Source: Kuschelorhynchus macadamiae (taxonomy: Eukaryota; Arthropoda; Insecta; Coleoptera; Curculionidae). From it: 64,000 nucleotides of DNA. Below are positions 1 to 12,400 of the stretch, one piece after another. The stretch's first letter is position 1; every line of letters starts with the position of its first letter. The stretch lies in NCBI GenBank assembly GCA_030620095.1, contig JAUTXW010000064.1:1-64000 (forward strand), read 5' to 3'. The notes under the pieces were generated by a model that made no database searches, was not told the DNA's origin, and saw only the letters and a program-made list of their open reading frames with translations. Made by a program: the position numbers and the translations under genes.

Positions 1-186
1 TACATTTTCCCAATCCTATTTCATTTAGTTAAGCTTTTAGATATGACTTGTATGTGTATTTGGCATTAATAAAGTTTCTATCTATCTATATATTGCATTT
101 GTATTTATTCACTTAACTGTGTAACATTTTATTTTCAACCTTATCAATAAGATAATTTTGTTTTTAAGAACAGTTTCCATTTTCAG
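1..186 (+). other. Intron end of IFRD1-like gene
   Basis: This is AT-rich non-coding sequence ending in a pyrimidine-rich stretch and the acceptor CAG at 184-186. The upstream exons of the gene, with the start codon, lie outside the window. I see nothing else in it. Confidence 0.8.
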
Positions 187-454
187 ATCGTAACAGAGCA
201 GAAGGCTCCCTTCAAACATCTGATGATGATTCTTATCCCAATGAAAACATGAGTGTTGTAAGTAACTTCTCAGAAAATTGCAGTGCAGAGGAAGGTAATG
301 ATGCTGATGATTTTGGCCAAGATCAACTCGAAGATAAACTTGCAGATATTATCGACGGTTTATCACAAAAATCTTCACAAGGACGTACCAACTGTCTCAA
401 GACATTCTCCAAAACTTTGATCAAAAAATACATGCCCAGTTTTATTAAAGACAG
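187..454 (+). CDS. IFRD1: IFRD1-like exon (acidic N-terminal region)
   Basis: The acceptor CAG ends at 186 and the donor GTAATT starts at 455. The exon begins with the last two bases of a split codon and ends with two bases of an Arg codon. It encodes a Ser/Asp/Glu-rich stretch and then the first helical segment (QLEDKLADIIDGLSQKS). That segment matches the family position where human IFRD1 reads FELKLKGLIDLTLDK-like. Confidence 0.9.
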
Positions 455-3400
455 GTAATTTATAAAACTTAAAGAAATTTTTCGTAACACTTATTTTCAA
501 CTATAAATTTATAACCTACAAAATACCATCTAGACTTTGTTAAATTTCCTTTAATCTGCTGAGTTTAAACTGTTTTTAAGTAACTTGAAGTTATTGAATT
601 TTTTTAGAACGTTTACTCTCTGCGACTGTATAGAAAAGAGCTTGAAAAAAGGAGGCCCTGATGAAAAATGTGCTGCTGCCGAATTAGCTACTGTAATGAG
701 CGTTCAATTGGGAACAGATTCTCTTAGTGAAGATATATTTCGAACTTTAAAGCCAATCTTACTTACCATGGCCTGCGACAATTCAGCTTCTCCAAATGTC
801 AGAGCACAAGTAAGAATAGAGCTTTAATTGTTTTTACATGTAAATTTCTGTTATATCTTATTACTTCTAGAGGAAAAATAACTTAAAAGATTAGCATTAT
901 TTTTGCTATGATCTTATTGTAAATAAATACTAATGAACATTTGGATATGCTTGTTTGTTTGTTGATACCATACAATACAATACTTTATCTTGCTAGTTAC
1001 TATAAGCATAAATAGTTATATTTCTTTAACTCAAATTAGATTTTTATTTGACTCAACTAAATAAATCATCTTACAAAATATCATAGGAGACAATTATACA
1101 ATGAGATATTTATTGAATTGCACTACATGTATGTGCCCATAGTTGAATTAACAACTGTTTGTGCAAAAAGAGAAAAAAAAACTGAACTATATGTTAACTA
1201 CAAAATCAAAGATCGATACAATCAGGTAAATTATATTGTGACATGATGTAAAGTTTATCATTTGTAATGTTAAAACAGTTTCATAAATATTTGTAGGTTT
1301 TGGGCAACAAAAATTATACAATTGACAATACATTTTTTGGTGTTTTTTAACATTTCAATATTAGGTGGTAACAGTTTATAAAACTTAGACACAAGATAGT
1401 TTATAAATGTTTGGTTAATGTTTGTGTTACTAATAGGAACTGCTAATTGATTATTGGTCTGAAGCTTTGTTTTTTTTATATATATATATATATATATAGG
1501 AGCATGAACACGAGACACATGAATGAACACGAGACACGTGAACGAACACTCAGAATATCTTGTTAATAGAGCGGTGCGGTATGATAAAGTTCGTTTTTCT
1601 TTAGGATTACTTTCAATATATAATTTCGTGCAACATTAAGTTGCTTTAAGGAACTTTTATATAGGCCTCCTCATGCTATGATACCATATCTAATTAGTTA
1701 TTCAACAATTGCCTTATATACCTAGTAAAAATTCTTTATCTCAAAATTTCTCACAAGGTATAGTGATGAGTATAGAATTTATATATTAGTATTATTTATT
1801 TATATATTAGTTTTCGGACCTGGGTTTTGATGACATTGAGCTTCAACACATGCACATCCTACTTGAGGTGCTTGTCTATAAATATGCCTAAACATTTTAT
1901 TGTCTCAACCTCTTTAATGGTTTTTCCAGTACCATCAATATCTAGATTATTGTATGTTATTCATGCTTAATTTGAAGGAATGTAGCCAGTCTACAATTTT
2001 ACCCATACCTTGTACAGCATGTTGTTTTTACCTCATTCCAAGATATCATGCAACTATTTCTATGTTAATGTTTGTTAATGAATTAATGTATAAATTATAG
2101 AGCAGGGGTCCCAAAACCTTTCCCAGTGATACACCAATTTTAACAATTCTAGGGTCACTATAGACATCATTCATTTTAATAGTTTGTTTTCTATCACTGA
2201 GGTAGCTCGCAAAGACATCCAACACTGTACCAAGAACTCCGTTGGTTTGTAATACTCCCAACAAGGTTTGGTGGAATACAGTGTCATGCCTTTTCGAGGT
2301 CCAAAAATACTGCAATACATCTCCTAATGTTGTCCAGATGTTCTGTGATTTTTTTTTGTAAGCTGATAAATGGTATCTGCGGTACCCATGCAGCGCGAAA
2401 AACCATATTGATTTGATGATAATATTTTGTTCACACAGTAAGGTACTCATATAACATACTTTTAAGGCACTTTTCAAAAATTTTAGCTTTACTTATAACA
2501 CTGATTGGTCGAAAATTGGAGATTACAGAGTGGACACCACTTTTATATATTGGCGTTAGTCGAAAGTCAAAAATCTCTATATTTAGAAAAATTGTGTTTT
2601 TAAATAAATGGCGTCACAAAAACTTAATAACTAGCACAGTATAAAAAGCAAAATGCTCATATTAAAATTAAACTGCTAAAATTTGACAATACATTATACA
2701 AAGCAACATGCACATATTAGAACTCACCTCAATCAAACTATACCTACCGATCTCCATCAAGTCATTGACTGAAGGTGCCACTATCGTAATGTTTGTGTCA
2801 AAAGTATAATTCACAACCGTCACAGTATCCCCCGAAATATTGGAGCTCAGGTCGTTAATATAACAAATAAAAAGAAAGGAACCGAGCACATTGCCTTGGG
2901 GTACCCCCACACTAAATAGTCTATCATTCGACACATAGTCATGCCCATCTTTTTGAATAACAACCCTCTGTGCATGATTCTGCAAATATGATCTTATCCG
3001 CTCTAAAGGAGGACCTCTAACTCCATAACATTCAAGCTTGAAAAGAAGTACAGAGTGGTCTAAACTGTCAAAGGCCTTTGATAGGTCCAAAAATGAGCCC
3101 AAGGCAACTTGGCCCTTCTCAAAGCCACCTACTACCATATTCACAATATCATACACAGCAGTGTTAATTGATTTTCCTGCCAAGAATCTATGCTGACTTT
3201 CACTCAGGAGATTCTGATTGGAGAAGAAATTCATAAGCCGAGAATACATTGCTTTTTCAAAGATCTTTGGAAAGGTGGACAGAATACTTATTGTTCTGTA
3301 ATTCCCAGGGAGTGCTGGGTCGTCCGTTTCGAAAAGAGGTTTAACCAAAGAAAGCTTTAAGCTACTTGGAAAAATACCCTCCCTACACTCTTTGATATTT

Positions 3401-6400
3401 GCCGAAATTCCATCAACCCCTGAGCTCTTTTTATTCTTTAGATTTCTGATAATGTCAGAGATTTCAACATGTGTAACTGTGAGCAAAAACAAAAAATTAC
3501 TGTTGTATGTAATTTTCTGAATATAGTCTCTAGTGTTTGTGGGGCCGCATTAACCATATAATCACTTACAGTGTTACATATTTGTTGTGGTGTACCAGGT
3601 TTCCGTCCTGCAGATTTACCCGTGACCTAATTGACAACCTGCCAAGAGCATTTTGATCTATTGTCACTGCCTAATATGCTCCGAGCATAGTACTCCCTTC
3701 TAGCTTCCTGTAAAACAATGTTATACTCACACTTTACTCCCCTGTAAGCCTCCTTATATCTGTCATCAGCCCCACTAAAAACCAGCAAAAGGTCATTTTT
3801 GCATTAATTTACACGAGGTGTGTTATAAGACAAAAGATTACTTTTCTTTGGTACCCTAATAGTTTTTACAGGATAACAAAAGTTAAAAATCGGGATCAAA
3901 TTCCGCATAAATGCATTCCACTGCCCATTCACATCACTCTCACTGACCTCAAAAACCAACTGCCAATCCTGTTCAGATAACAAATGTCTTAAAAGTTTCC
4001 TAACTAGCTGGTTAAAAATACTTTGGTTTAAAAAATTTGATCCCGCTGACCTGGGTAATTCCAAGGCAGTCCCCTGACAGGTGTGATCGGAAATATGTGT
4101 GTATAACCTTGGACACAAAGACACTGCAGTTGGTATAAATATTATCAATACATGATTTTGAATTCTCAACAATTCTTATGTATTCCCAAATAGATGGAAA
4201 AATATTAAAGGAACTTAAAAGGGATAAGAAAGCAGCCGCGTTACTATCATCACGCTTGATATCAATGTTAAAATCTCCAGCGAGAAAAACTAAAACATGA
4301 TCATCTAATAATCAGTTCAATATCTGCTGTTGGAGTATGATAAATTGATAAAATAACAATACGACCCTCATCAATGGAAAGTTCCACTGCAGCACACTCT
4401 AAAAGTTTTGCGAATGACGCAAACAGCGTATGCCTTGTACGGCACCGGTGTGAAGTACTCGCCTTAATTGCTAGAAAAATTGTCCTCCTTAATGTTCTCT
4501 TTCTGCCTTCTCACTTCCACGAGAGTCTGCTTGTCTTGGGCTCCGCTCCACCAGCCACCGCCACTTCGATCATGCGTGTGCGTGCCGCCAGTCTTTTCTC
4601 GGCAGGAGTGAGAACAAGGTACAGTCGACTCTCGAAAATTTCGTAAACCTGGCCGTCGCCTCTGGAAATCAGAAAATCCCTCTCTCTCGAACCTTGATAC
4701 TCCCGAGCGTTTTCCAATTGTTTAGTGCACCAGGTGATGCATTTTCTTAAAAATCCCTTAAAAGTATCGCAAAAGTAGGTATCAGGTTCACTAAAGCTGT
4801 TTAGCAACCTCTCCCTGAAGGTTTGAACCCCGAATGTGGATGCATATTGAGTGAAAGAGTGTCTTTCCTTACAAATAGGTCGCAAGAGTAGCTTTGCCGG
4901 CTCGCCCAGTTCCCGTTCTCCAAAGTCATTTTGTTTTTAAGATGTTGTTAGGCAATCTATCCAGTACATATTTGATACAAATATCCAGAACCTTCCACAA
5001 GGAGCAGCTAGAATAACCTCCTGGGCTATCACCACTGTATTTAATTTTAGTTGTTTTGTAGTTAGGAAAAACTAGTTTTCTTTTTGGAATGAATGAGTGA
5101 ATAATTTTAGTAGATTAGAGCTTATATATTTTGTTTAATGTTGTATTTTTGTGTTGTCTTTGGTCAATAGATTCACTTTTGACATTTAAATGTGTTATTT
5201 ATTGACTCCTAGCCTTCTAGATAAATCCCTAAATAAGTGCTTTTGGCAGTTCATCTGCTCCTATAAAGTCAAGCAGCTCAAGATAAAGATCCTCGAAGCT
5301 TACGCTCTTTCACCTTGTAAGATCATTCCTAGGCTTACAAAGAATCCCCTGCTTCACATATACTGCTCTTCCCCCACGAAGGTTCTCCTTGCGATAGAAT
5401 GACGAAGCCAGTTTAAAATTTAACAAAATGAAGGAACCTATCTGTTCTGTGTTCTTCCAACGCTACGACACGGCGAGGGCCAGGCATTTGTGTTCATTTA
5501 CCAAAACCTGGAGCTGGTCAAGGCAGTTGCCTATTGACTGAACGTTGTGATGTAGATTTACGTGTTCTGACTTCCCACGCTGTGGGTGGTTAGTTGCTAT
5601 GGTTCGGGAGACACTAGGCTTCTCAGGTTTAAAAAACTGTTATCAAGAACACCCTCAGGCCAAAAGTTTGCATTTAGGGTGGTTGGTTTAAAATCAACAG
5701 GAACCCCAACCTTAAACGAACTGGAACATTTGTCTGGATTTTGTTCTGATCTTTTCACATACACTATCAGTGACAGCGTTTTGTTTAAGATAATCCAGAA
5801 GTATATTTTCGGTTGTATCTAACACTAAACGGGACACGAAAAGCCAGCTCATGTTCGTAGTAGGAGCTACCTTCAAGGCTGAATCATATTTTCGATTTTC
5901 TTCTATATTGATTGGTCTAGTCTTGGGATTATATTTCCGTTTTCTTGATCTGTATTCAACAGAAGTCCATTCTTCATCCAGAGGAATATTTGGGTCGTTT
6001 TGTTGGGTTGCCAAATCCACTGCAGTTCATTTAGAGTAATTTGGTTTTGGGACTTGTTTTCTTTTGAAATCTTCCCGATTTTGCTAACTTTACTATTTAT
6101 AGAATTTGAGTTTACATTATTTTTATTGTTTAATGTCGTGAAGTTTGGTTGAAATCTGAATGAACCTGGGCTTTAACTACTATCTTTGGTGCAAAGTCGG
6201 AAACGTCTGGCAACGGCCGGCAGTACATCATTTTGCATATTACTATTGGCATCCCTGTGCTTGTCCGGTGCGAAGTCAGAAACACACCTGGCACTTGCTA
6301 CATCATTATATTTTCTACTGTTGGTACCCCAGTCCTTGTCATTACCTTTGCCAGCTTCATCTTGATAATTAGAAGATCTAACCTGTTCTATAATTTTCGA

Positions 6401-9400
6401 TTTAGTTTGTATTGTCTCTAATTTTTCTTCAAGAAATTGAACTTTTTCCCAAAGGGCACCATTACTTTTCTGTAGCTGCATCGTAAAAATGCGTTATTTT
6501 TAAGACAAAGTTTAACAATGTCGGCACTCGTCAAACCTGTCAAATCGTCCTCGCCGATGCATTCAAAGCAATTTATTTCGTTACATCCCACGATTTTAGC
6601 ACCTGGACACTTTATTAAACACTGACTATGATAAAAACTATTACACAATAAACATTTTATGGTTCCTTTGACTCTCTTTGAGCAAAATACACACTTTTTG
6701 TCGGAGCGACGAGAATGAAGTTCGTTATCAGCCGCCATCTTGTAATTATTGGCGTTATAATAGGCAATTGTGATGGTACTCTTGTCTGTCTCAAACGTCA
6801 AATTAAGAATGTGTTTTTTGGTTAAGAAGTTGTAAGTGATATTTTTTCAGTAAACAAGCACTAATGTTATTCGCACCAGGTGCACCATTATTTTTCAGAG
6901 AGTTAATATGTTGTGAGCTGGTAACAGAAACATAGAATTCATGCTTTTAAATGGTATCTGAAATGTATTATTTGGAGTACCTATTTTATTCTGCATGTTA
7001 ATGCCAATTTCATTAAAATATTTGTTGTAGTAAATAGCCATATCTTTATCATCAAAAAAGGTAGTAAAACTCTTCTTATTAATTTTGAAATTATATTGAT
7101 TGGTATTATGATCGTCCGTTTTTTTAGTTGTATAAAGTTAAAAATGAAATATTTGGTGTGGATAAAATTTTGATCTAGACAATGATCTACCTGGTGAACT
7201 TTATTTATTAAAATATTCCTGAAAAAGTGAAAACACTCTTTAAAAATTTCCCCAATTTAAATAAAATCAAAAAAAAGAATCCATAAAGTATAAACATATT
7301 TAATCACTTTATCGCCAAGTGATTATCCTTATCCAGTTCCAGCTGTTGGCTTTTGTGTGGACTATAAATGCTTGAAATATATTACCTTTAATTCTTTGCT
7401 ATCAATATGCAAAATATATTAATTATCTCTGGATGTTTTAACTTGTCTGTGACGCGCTGAGATAGGTTTGTGTAATTGCTGAACTGAGTAGGTCGTCATG
7501 CCCCTGTTCAGTGTTTTCTCATGTGTGCTTTTTATATATTTTCAAATCTTAAGCTAAAGTGATATCCTTACGAATTTCATATCTATATGACTATAGTCCA
7601 ATAGTATGTCAGTTGTGTTCTGATTTTGTTTGCATCAACATCTTGACTCACAAGTTTTGTCTTTTTCATTTTTTTTTATCTGTAAGCCTACAGTGTTCGA
7701 AGTCTTTAAATATTGTAAGACCAAAAATACAACAACAATTGAGTGGATTTAAAAAAATAATTACAGAATCCACATGGTATACCGCATGCCTGGAAACTTT
7801 TGTTAACTTTGGGGCCGGCTTGTAAATCTTCATATGTCCGATCACTATAAGACACTGCATTCTGAGGTTATAAATAATGTAAATAAGCATACTAACTCTA
7901 TCAAAACTATTTTTTATTATTTTTGGAAGCCCTCAAGGCTATAGCTAAGCTAAGTAGCATACTTGTAATCCTTTCCTGAAAGTGTATCATGCCCGTCCTG
8001 GTAAACCCTACCGGGTAGAGTAGTTTGGCGCGACACTTTGACAAATGAGGGACACTTTACTTTTTTGAACTACTATGTACAATACATCAGGTAACCAGAA
8101 GATTTACCATAATTTTAAAAACTATACAACAAAGCAATTAAAAATTCAAAATGTACAGAAAACAATAACTTAATTCAAACAGCTAAGAATCTGTTAAAGT
8201 GCAAGTGGAATATTATAAACAACAATAGAGGAACACATTGTCAAAATAAAAGTGTGTCAATCTTACCTGAACAATTTAATGATTTCTGTTGCAATATTGC
8301 CTCAAATTTGCTAGTTGGTTTTATTTTTAATTAAAAGTACCTAGTATTAGGGATTTTACAGTTTTTTTAATATATTTTAGACATATCTTATATTATGACC
8401 TGTGTAAATTCTGTTTGTAAATTTGAGACAAATAAACGATTTCGTAATTTGTAGTTACGACAAAACTACAACCTGCAGGCAAGTGATTTTCTCAAAAATG
8501 TCATGAACCAAATTCCTACAGCAACAAACTTGAATAAAAACAGGAGACATGATTTGCTAGACAATTTTTTTCTTTACTGATATTCGATTGTTTTTAAATT
8601 GGTATGGAAATAATTAAAAAATACATAACACAACAGAATTTTGTTGTTGTAATCATGTTGGTTTTGTGAAGGTGAGTCGTTTTGCCAGTAAGAAACAGCA
8701 CATTTTCATGGAATTTTGCTTTTGATAAAACACTAGTGGAATAGCCACTGAAATACATAAGAGACCTCCAAATATTTCCCACCACAAATTGTATTTTATT
8801 TGACTTGTGTAAATAAGAATGTATGTTGACATCAATAAATTGAATTATATATTAAAATTTCTTTTAATTGTATTACACAGTTTATGATTTGATTTAATTA
8901 TTTTTCTCACATTAAGTATAAAGCCTTAAAAATATTGTAAGTTCTCAATAATTTGTTCCTTTCAGTGCTGCTTAACTTTGGGCAATATCGCATTCCTGTG
9001 TGGCGGAGATATTGGTGAAAACTTGGCGTTAATGCAACAGTTTGAGTCAGTCTTTTCAGGCAGTTACCTGAAGGGCGACGGTTCCGTACCAAACACCTCT
9101 CCAGAGACAGGCGCGATGCATGCTGCAGCTTTAAGTGCTTGGGCCTTGCTTTTCACATTAATGGTCCCTGGCAATATAGGCACAATGATGAATAACTCCA
9201 AAACTCTACCGTAAGTAAAATACATAACTTGGGAATCAGTGCAAATTAGCTGTAATTTTTTTTTGCTTGTTTTGTTTCTAGTGCCATCAGTAATACATAG
9301 ATATTATTTATTGAAACTACTGGTTTGAAAGTTTAATTGTAAAAGAAAATAAGTAATTATTGTTTTTTTTTTAATATTTCAATGTTTTTAAGAATAATGC

Positions 9401-12400
9401 GTATAAATTAATTTATTAAATTTTTTTTTTCAGAAATTTAGAACAGATATCAGAACTATTGGACTCTGCACATTTAGAGGTGAGAATGGCAGCCGGAGAA
9501 GCTTTAGCACTAATATATGAAATAGGCCGGGAAGAAAATGAAGAATTTGAGGAAGATTTCGCTGTAGATTTAATAGAAACTTTGAGGCAATTAGCCACAG
9601 ACTCCCACAAATACCGCGCCAAAAAGGATAGAAAACAACAGAGGGCGACGTTCAGAGATATTTTGCAGTTTATAGAGGTAAGAGTTACAAATTTGACAAT
9701 TGAAAACTTTTCCGCGAATTTGACATGCTATTGCGAAATTTAACAGAATTGTTAAGGAATGTGTTAAAAACATATATTAAGTAATTATATATTATCAACT
9801 TGAATGAATATTGTTTGGAAATAGTAATTTCAAATATTATTTCTAGAACATTTTTCGTCAAATTCGACACATGCCAATAATTGAAAAATAATTAATGGCA
9901 TCCTGTCTACTTGTGTCAAAACAGGGAATAAACTTCAAAGTACTAACAAAGCTGAAAAAGAATATGTAAATTTTCTAAAAACATCACAGTAAAAGAGAAA
10001 CATTTTTGTGCTCTTGACACATTTAGCTTTAGAAATATTAAATATGTTTTTAATATTTTATAAATACTCAAATAATTCTGAACTTAAGTAATGTACATAA
10101 GTTACTCGAAGATACCGCAAATTTTATGGCTTTTTATGTAAATCATATTTTTTTTAGGAGGATACTACATCAGAATTACAAGTGAAATTTGGAAAAGATG
10201 TTTTATCTCTAGATACATGGGTAAAACGGAAGCAGTATGATGCTTTATGCAATATTCTTGGTCCTAGTATCAACAACCACCTCATTGAAAATGACCTGAT
10301 TAAGGATATTTTTCAAATCGTGCCAACAGAAGTTGACCCTCGCTTACCTGCATACGCGCAACATCAAATGGAGAGAAACAGAAAGGTAAATCATCAAACC
10401 AAAAATCAACCTTTTGAGCATTGTAAATTGTTGGAGAGAAAGTATTGTCGAATAACTTCCACCCGAAAAGAGCCAGTGGTAACTTTTTCCATCTCCAACT
10501 GTTTCCTTTTTGTATCGATTCAAAATATGCAAAAACACTTCTTTTTAATCATTTTTAGCTACTAAATTAATAATGGATATGGATAATATGTATAAAATAT
10601 TGGATATTTGTTGGTTTATTTCAATTGAATAGCATGGCGACTTCGCTAGTTTAGTTTATAGTATATCTGTTGTTGCCTATCAAGTTAAAATAAATAAAGA
10701 ATATAGCAGATTCATTAGAAAATGAGTAGGGACATGTTGCCGCCGCCTTAAGCTGAGGCTTAACTGCTTTCGGTTTTGCTAAATGTAATTACGTCAATCG
10801 TTTCGGTCAAACGTTATTTTTCTTCATGTACTTTTCGGTGTTTTGTTGAGATTTAAAATATAGGTTGTACTACAATGTGTATGATGTAGGAAATATGAAA
10901 ATTCGATATATGGCGGACTGTATTGGGTAACTTTTAAAACAATAAAACGTTGATAATTAGCAAAATTAATTAATTGATGAAAGGAAACACAATCGCTTAC
11001 CTATCACAGTAGAACCGAATAGTTTCAGTGGCTGGGTTACTCAGTTCGCCCTAGAAGACCATCACACTACATCAATCTTGCCAATTTTCCAATTTTCTCG
11101 GGAAACCGATCCGAAAATACGCGTCGGCCGACGAAATGAACGAGTTCCGTTGTCACATGTGGTTAGTGCAGTACTGATTTTTAAAATGTATCTTGACCTG
11201 CGCTGCGTGAGCCAGGAAGTTTCTTCCGTATTCTTGACGAATCACAGGGTTGCGATTGTGTATTTGAATACGAAACAAAATAATATCGAAAAGATTTGAA
11301 ATTAATTATTAATTGATTTGTTTTGAAATTAATGAACAAAAGTAAAATAAAACAGAGCTACACAAACATTCACCCCACCAAAACGAATGTTTTTAAACTT
11401 AGGAATAAGAAAAAAAAAATTAAACTTAATTTCAAGAGTAAATAATATTAAAGAAGAAAAAAAAAATAAAAAAATTAGTTGCCTGGTAACGGGCATATCT
11501 TGAGAACGGGCCTTTGTAAAGTTCCGCGAGCCGTCTTCAGTGTTACCACGCGAGCTACATTGTCTTGTCCAGGGTGCAATTTAATTACCCTACCTAACTC
11601 CCAGTGAAGAGGAGTGGTTTGTTCATTTTTAATGAGAACAAGAGCGTCTTGATTAACTGGAGGCGACGGCACTGTCCATTTGGATCTTTCCTGAAGGGAA
11701 TGAATATATTCAATGGACCACCGTTTCCAGAAATCACTCTGGATTCGCTGAATTAATTGCCAACGATTTAACCGGTTCAGGTTTAAATGACTGAGATCAG
11801 GGTCTGGAATAGAGCTGTTTAAAGGCTCGAGAACTAAAAAATGACCAGGGGTCAAAGGCTGAAGGTCGTTTGGATCTTCGCTCATAGCACATAGTGGCCT
11901 TGAATTTAGTACCGCTTCTATTTGCGTTAAAATAGTATAAAACTCTTCGAAAGAAAAGCTTTGGGTTCCTAAAACACGGTAAAAATGACTTTTAAATGAT
12001 TTGACACCCGCTTCGGCAAGTCCATTAAAGCTTGGAGCACCAGGGGGGTTAAAATTCCAAGTGATAGATAGGGCTTGAGCAGCCTTTTGCGCCAAATCAA
12101 GAAGCATATTATAGGCTCCTTTAAAGTTTGTGCCTTGATCACTTGTTAAAGTTATGCAATTGCCTCGTCTGGCAACGAAGCGCCTGAACGCAGCCAAAAA
12201 AGATTCGGCGCTGAGATCGGAAGTGGCCTCTAAATGTATTGCCTTAGTAGTTGTACAAACAAATACACAGACGTAACCCTTATAAGTTTTAGCACCCCTA
12301 TGTTTAGTCATTAAAAGAGAAAAGGGACCAGCAAAATCCACACAGACAGAAGAAAATGCTTTGATTTCAGAAACCCTGAGAGCAGGCAAATCGGACATAA

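Larger units (their letters stand above)
2668..6801 (-). mobile_element. Decayed LINE (jockey/CR1-like) with ORF1, endonuclease and RT
   Basis: On the minus strand the parts of a non-LTR retrotransposon follow in order: ORF1 (about 6738-5600), the start of an APE-type endonuclease (about 5580-5275), its C-terminal part with an intact GDFNID motif (about 4470-4190), a linker (4172-3804) and the RT (3492-2668). Many frameshifts and stops show it is dead. The RT stops before its C-terminal third, so the 3' end is missing. The endonuclease is interrupted by about 800 bp that do not look like LINE sequence (see 4480-5260). Confidence 0.85.
810..8965 (+). other. 8.2-kb IFRD1 intron loaded with LINE remnants
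   Basis: The donor GTAAGA and acceptor TTCAG bound an intron that keeps phase 0. LINE-derived sequence fills about 1.8-7.1 kb, all on the minus strand. From about 830 to 1440 and 7150 to 8950 I see only AT-rich sequence without convincing coding potential. Confidence 0.8.

Noticed and set aside
4374..4646. 90-codon frame on the plus strand
   Set aside because: It overlaps LINE endonuclease sequence on the other strand and has no recognisable content.
10386..10565. Read-through extension of the IFRD1 exon to a stop at 10563
   Set aside because: The residues after the GTAAAT donor do not resemble IFRD proteins, while the exon at 18111 supplies the conserved C-terminus in phase.
11078..11299. 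73-codon frame present twice (also at 17505-17726)
   Set aside because: It lies wholly inside the BEL LTRs, so the duplication reflects the LTR pair and not a gene family.
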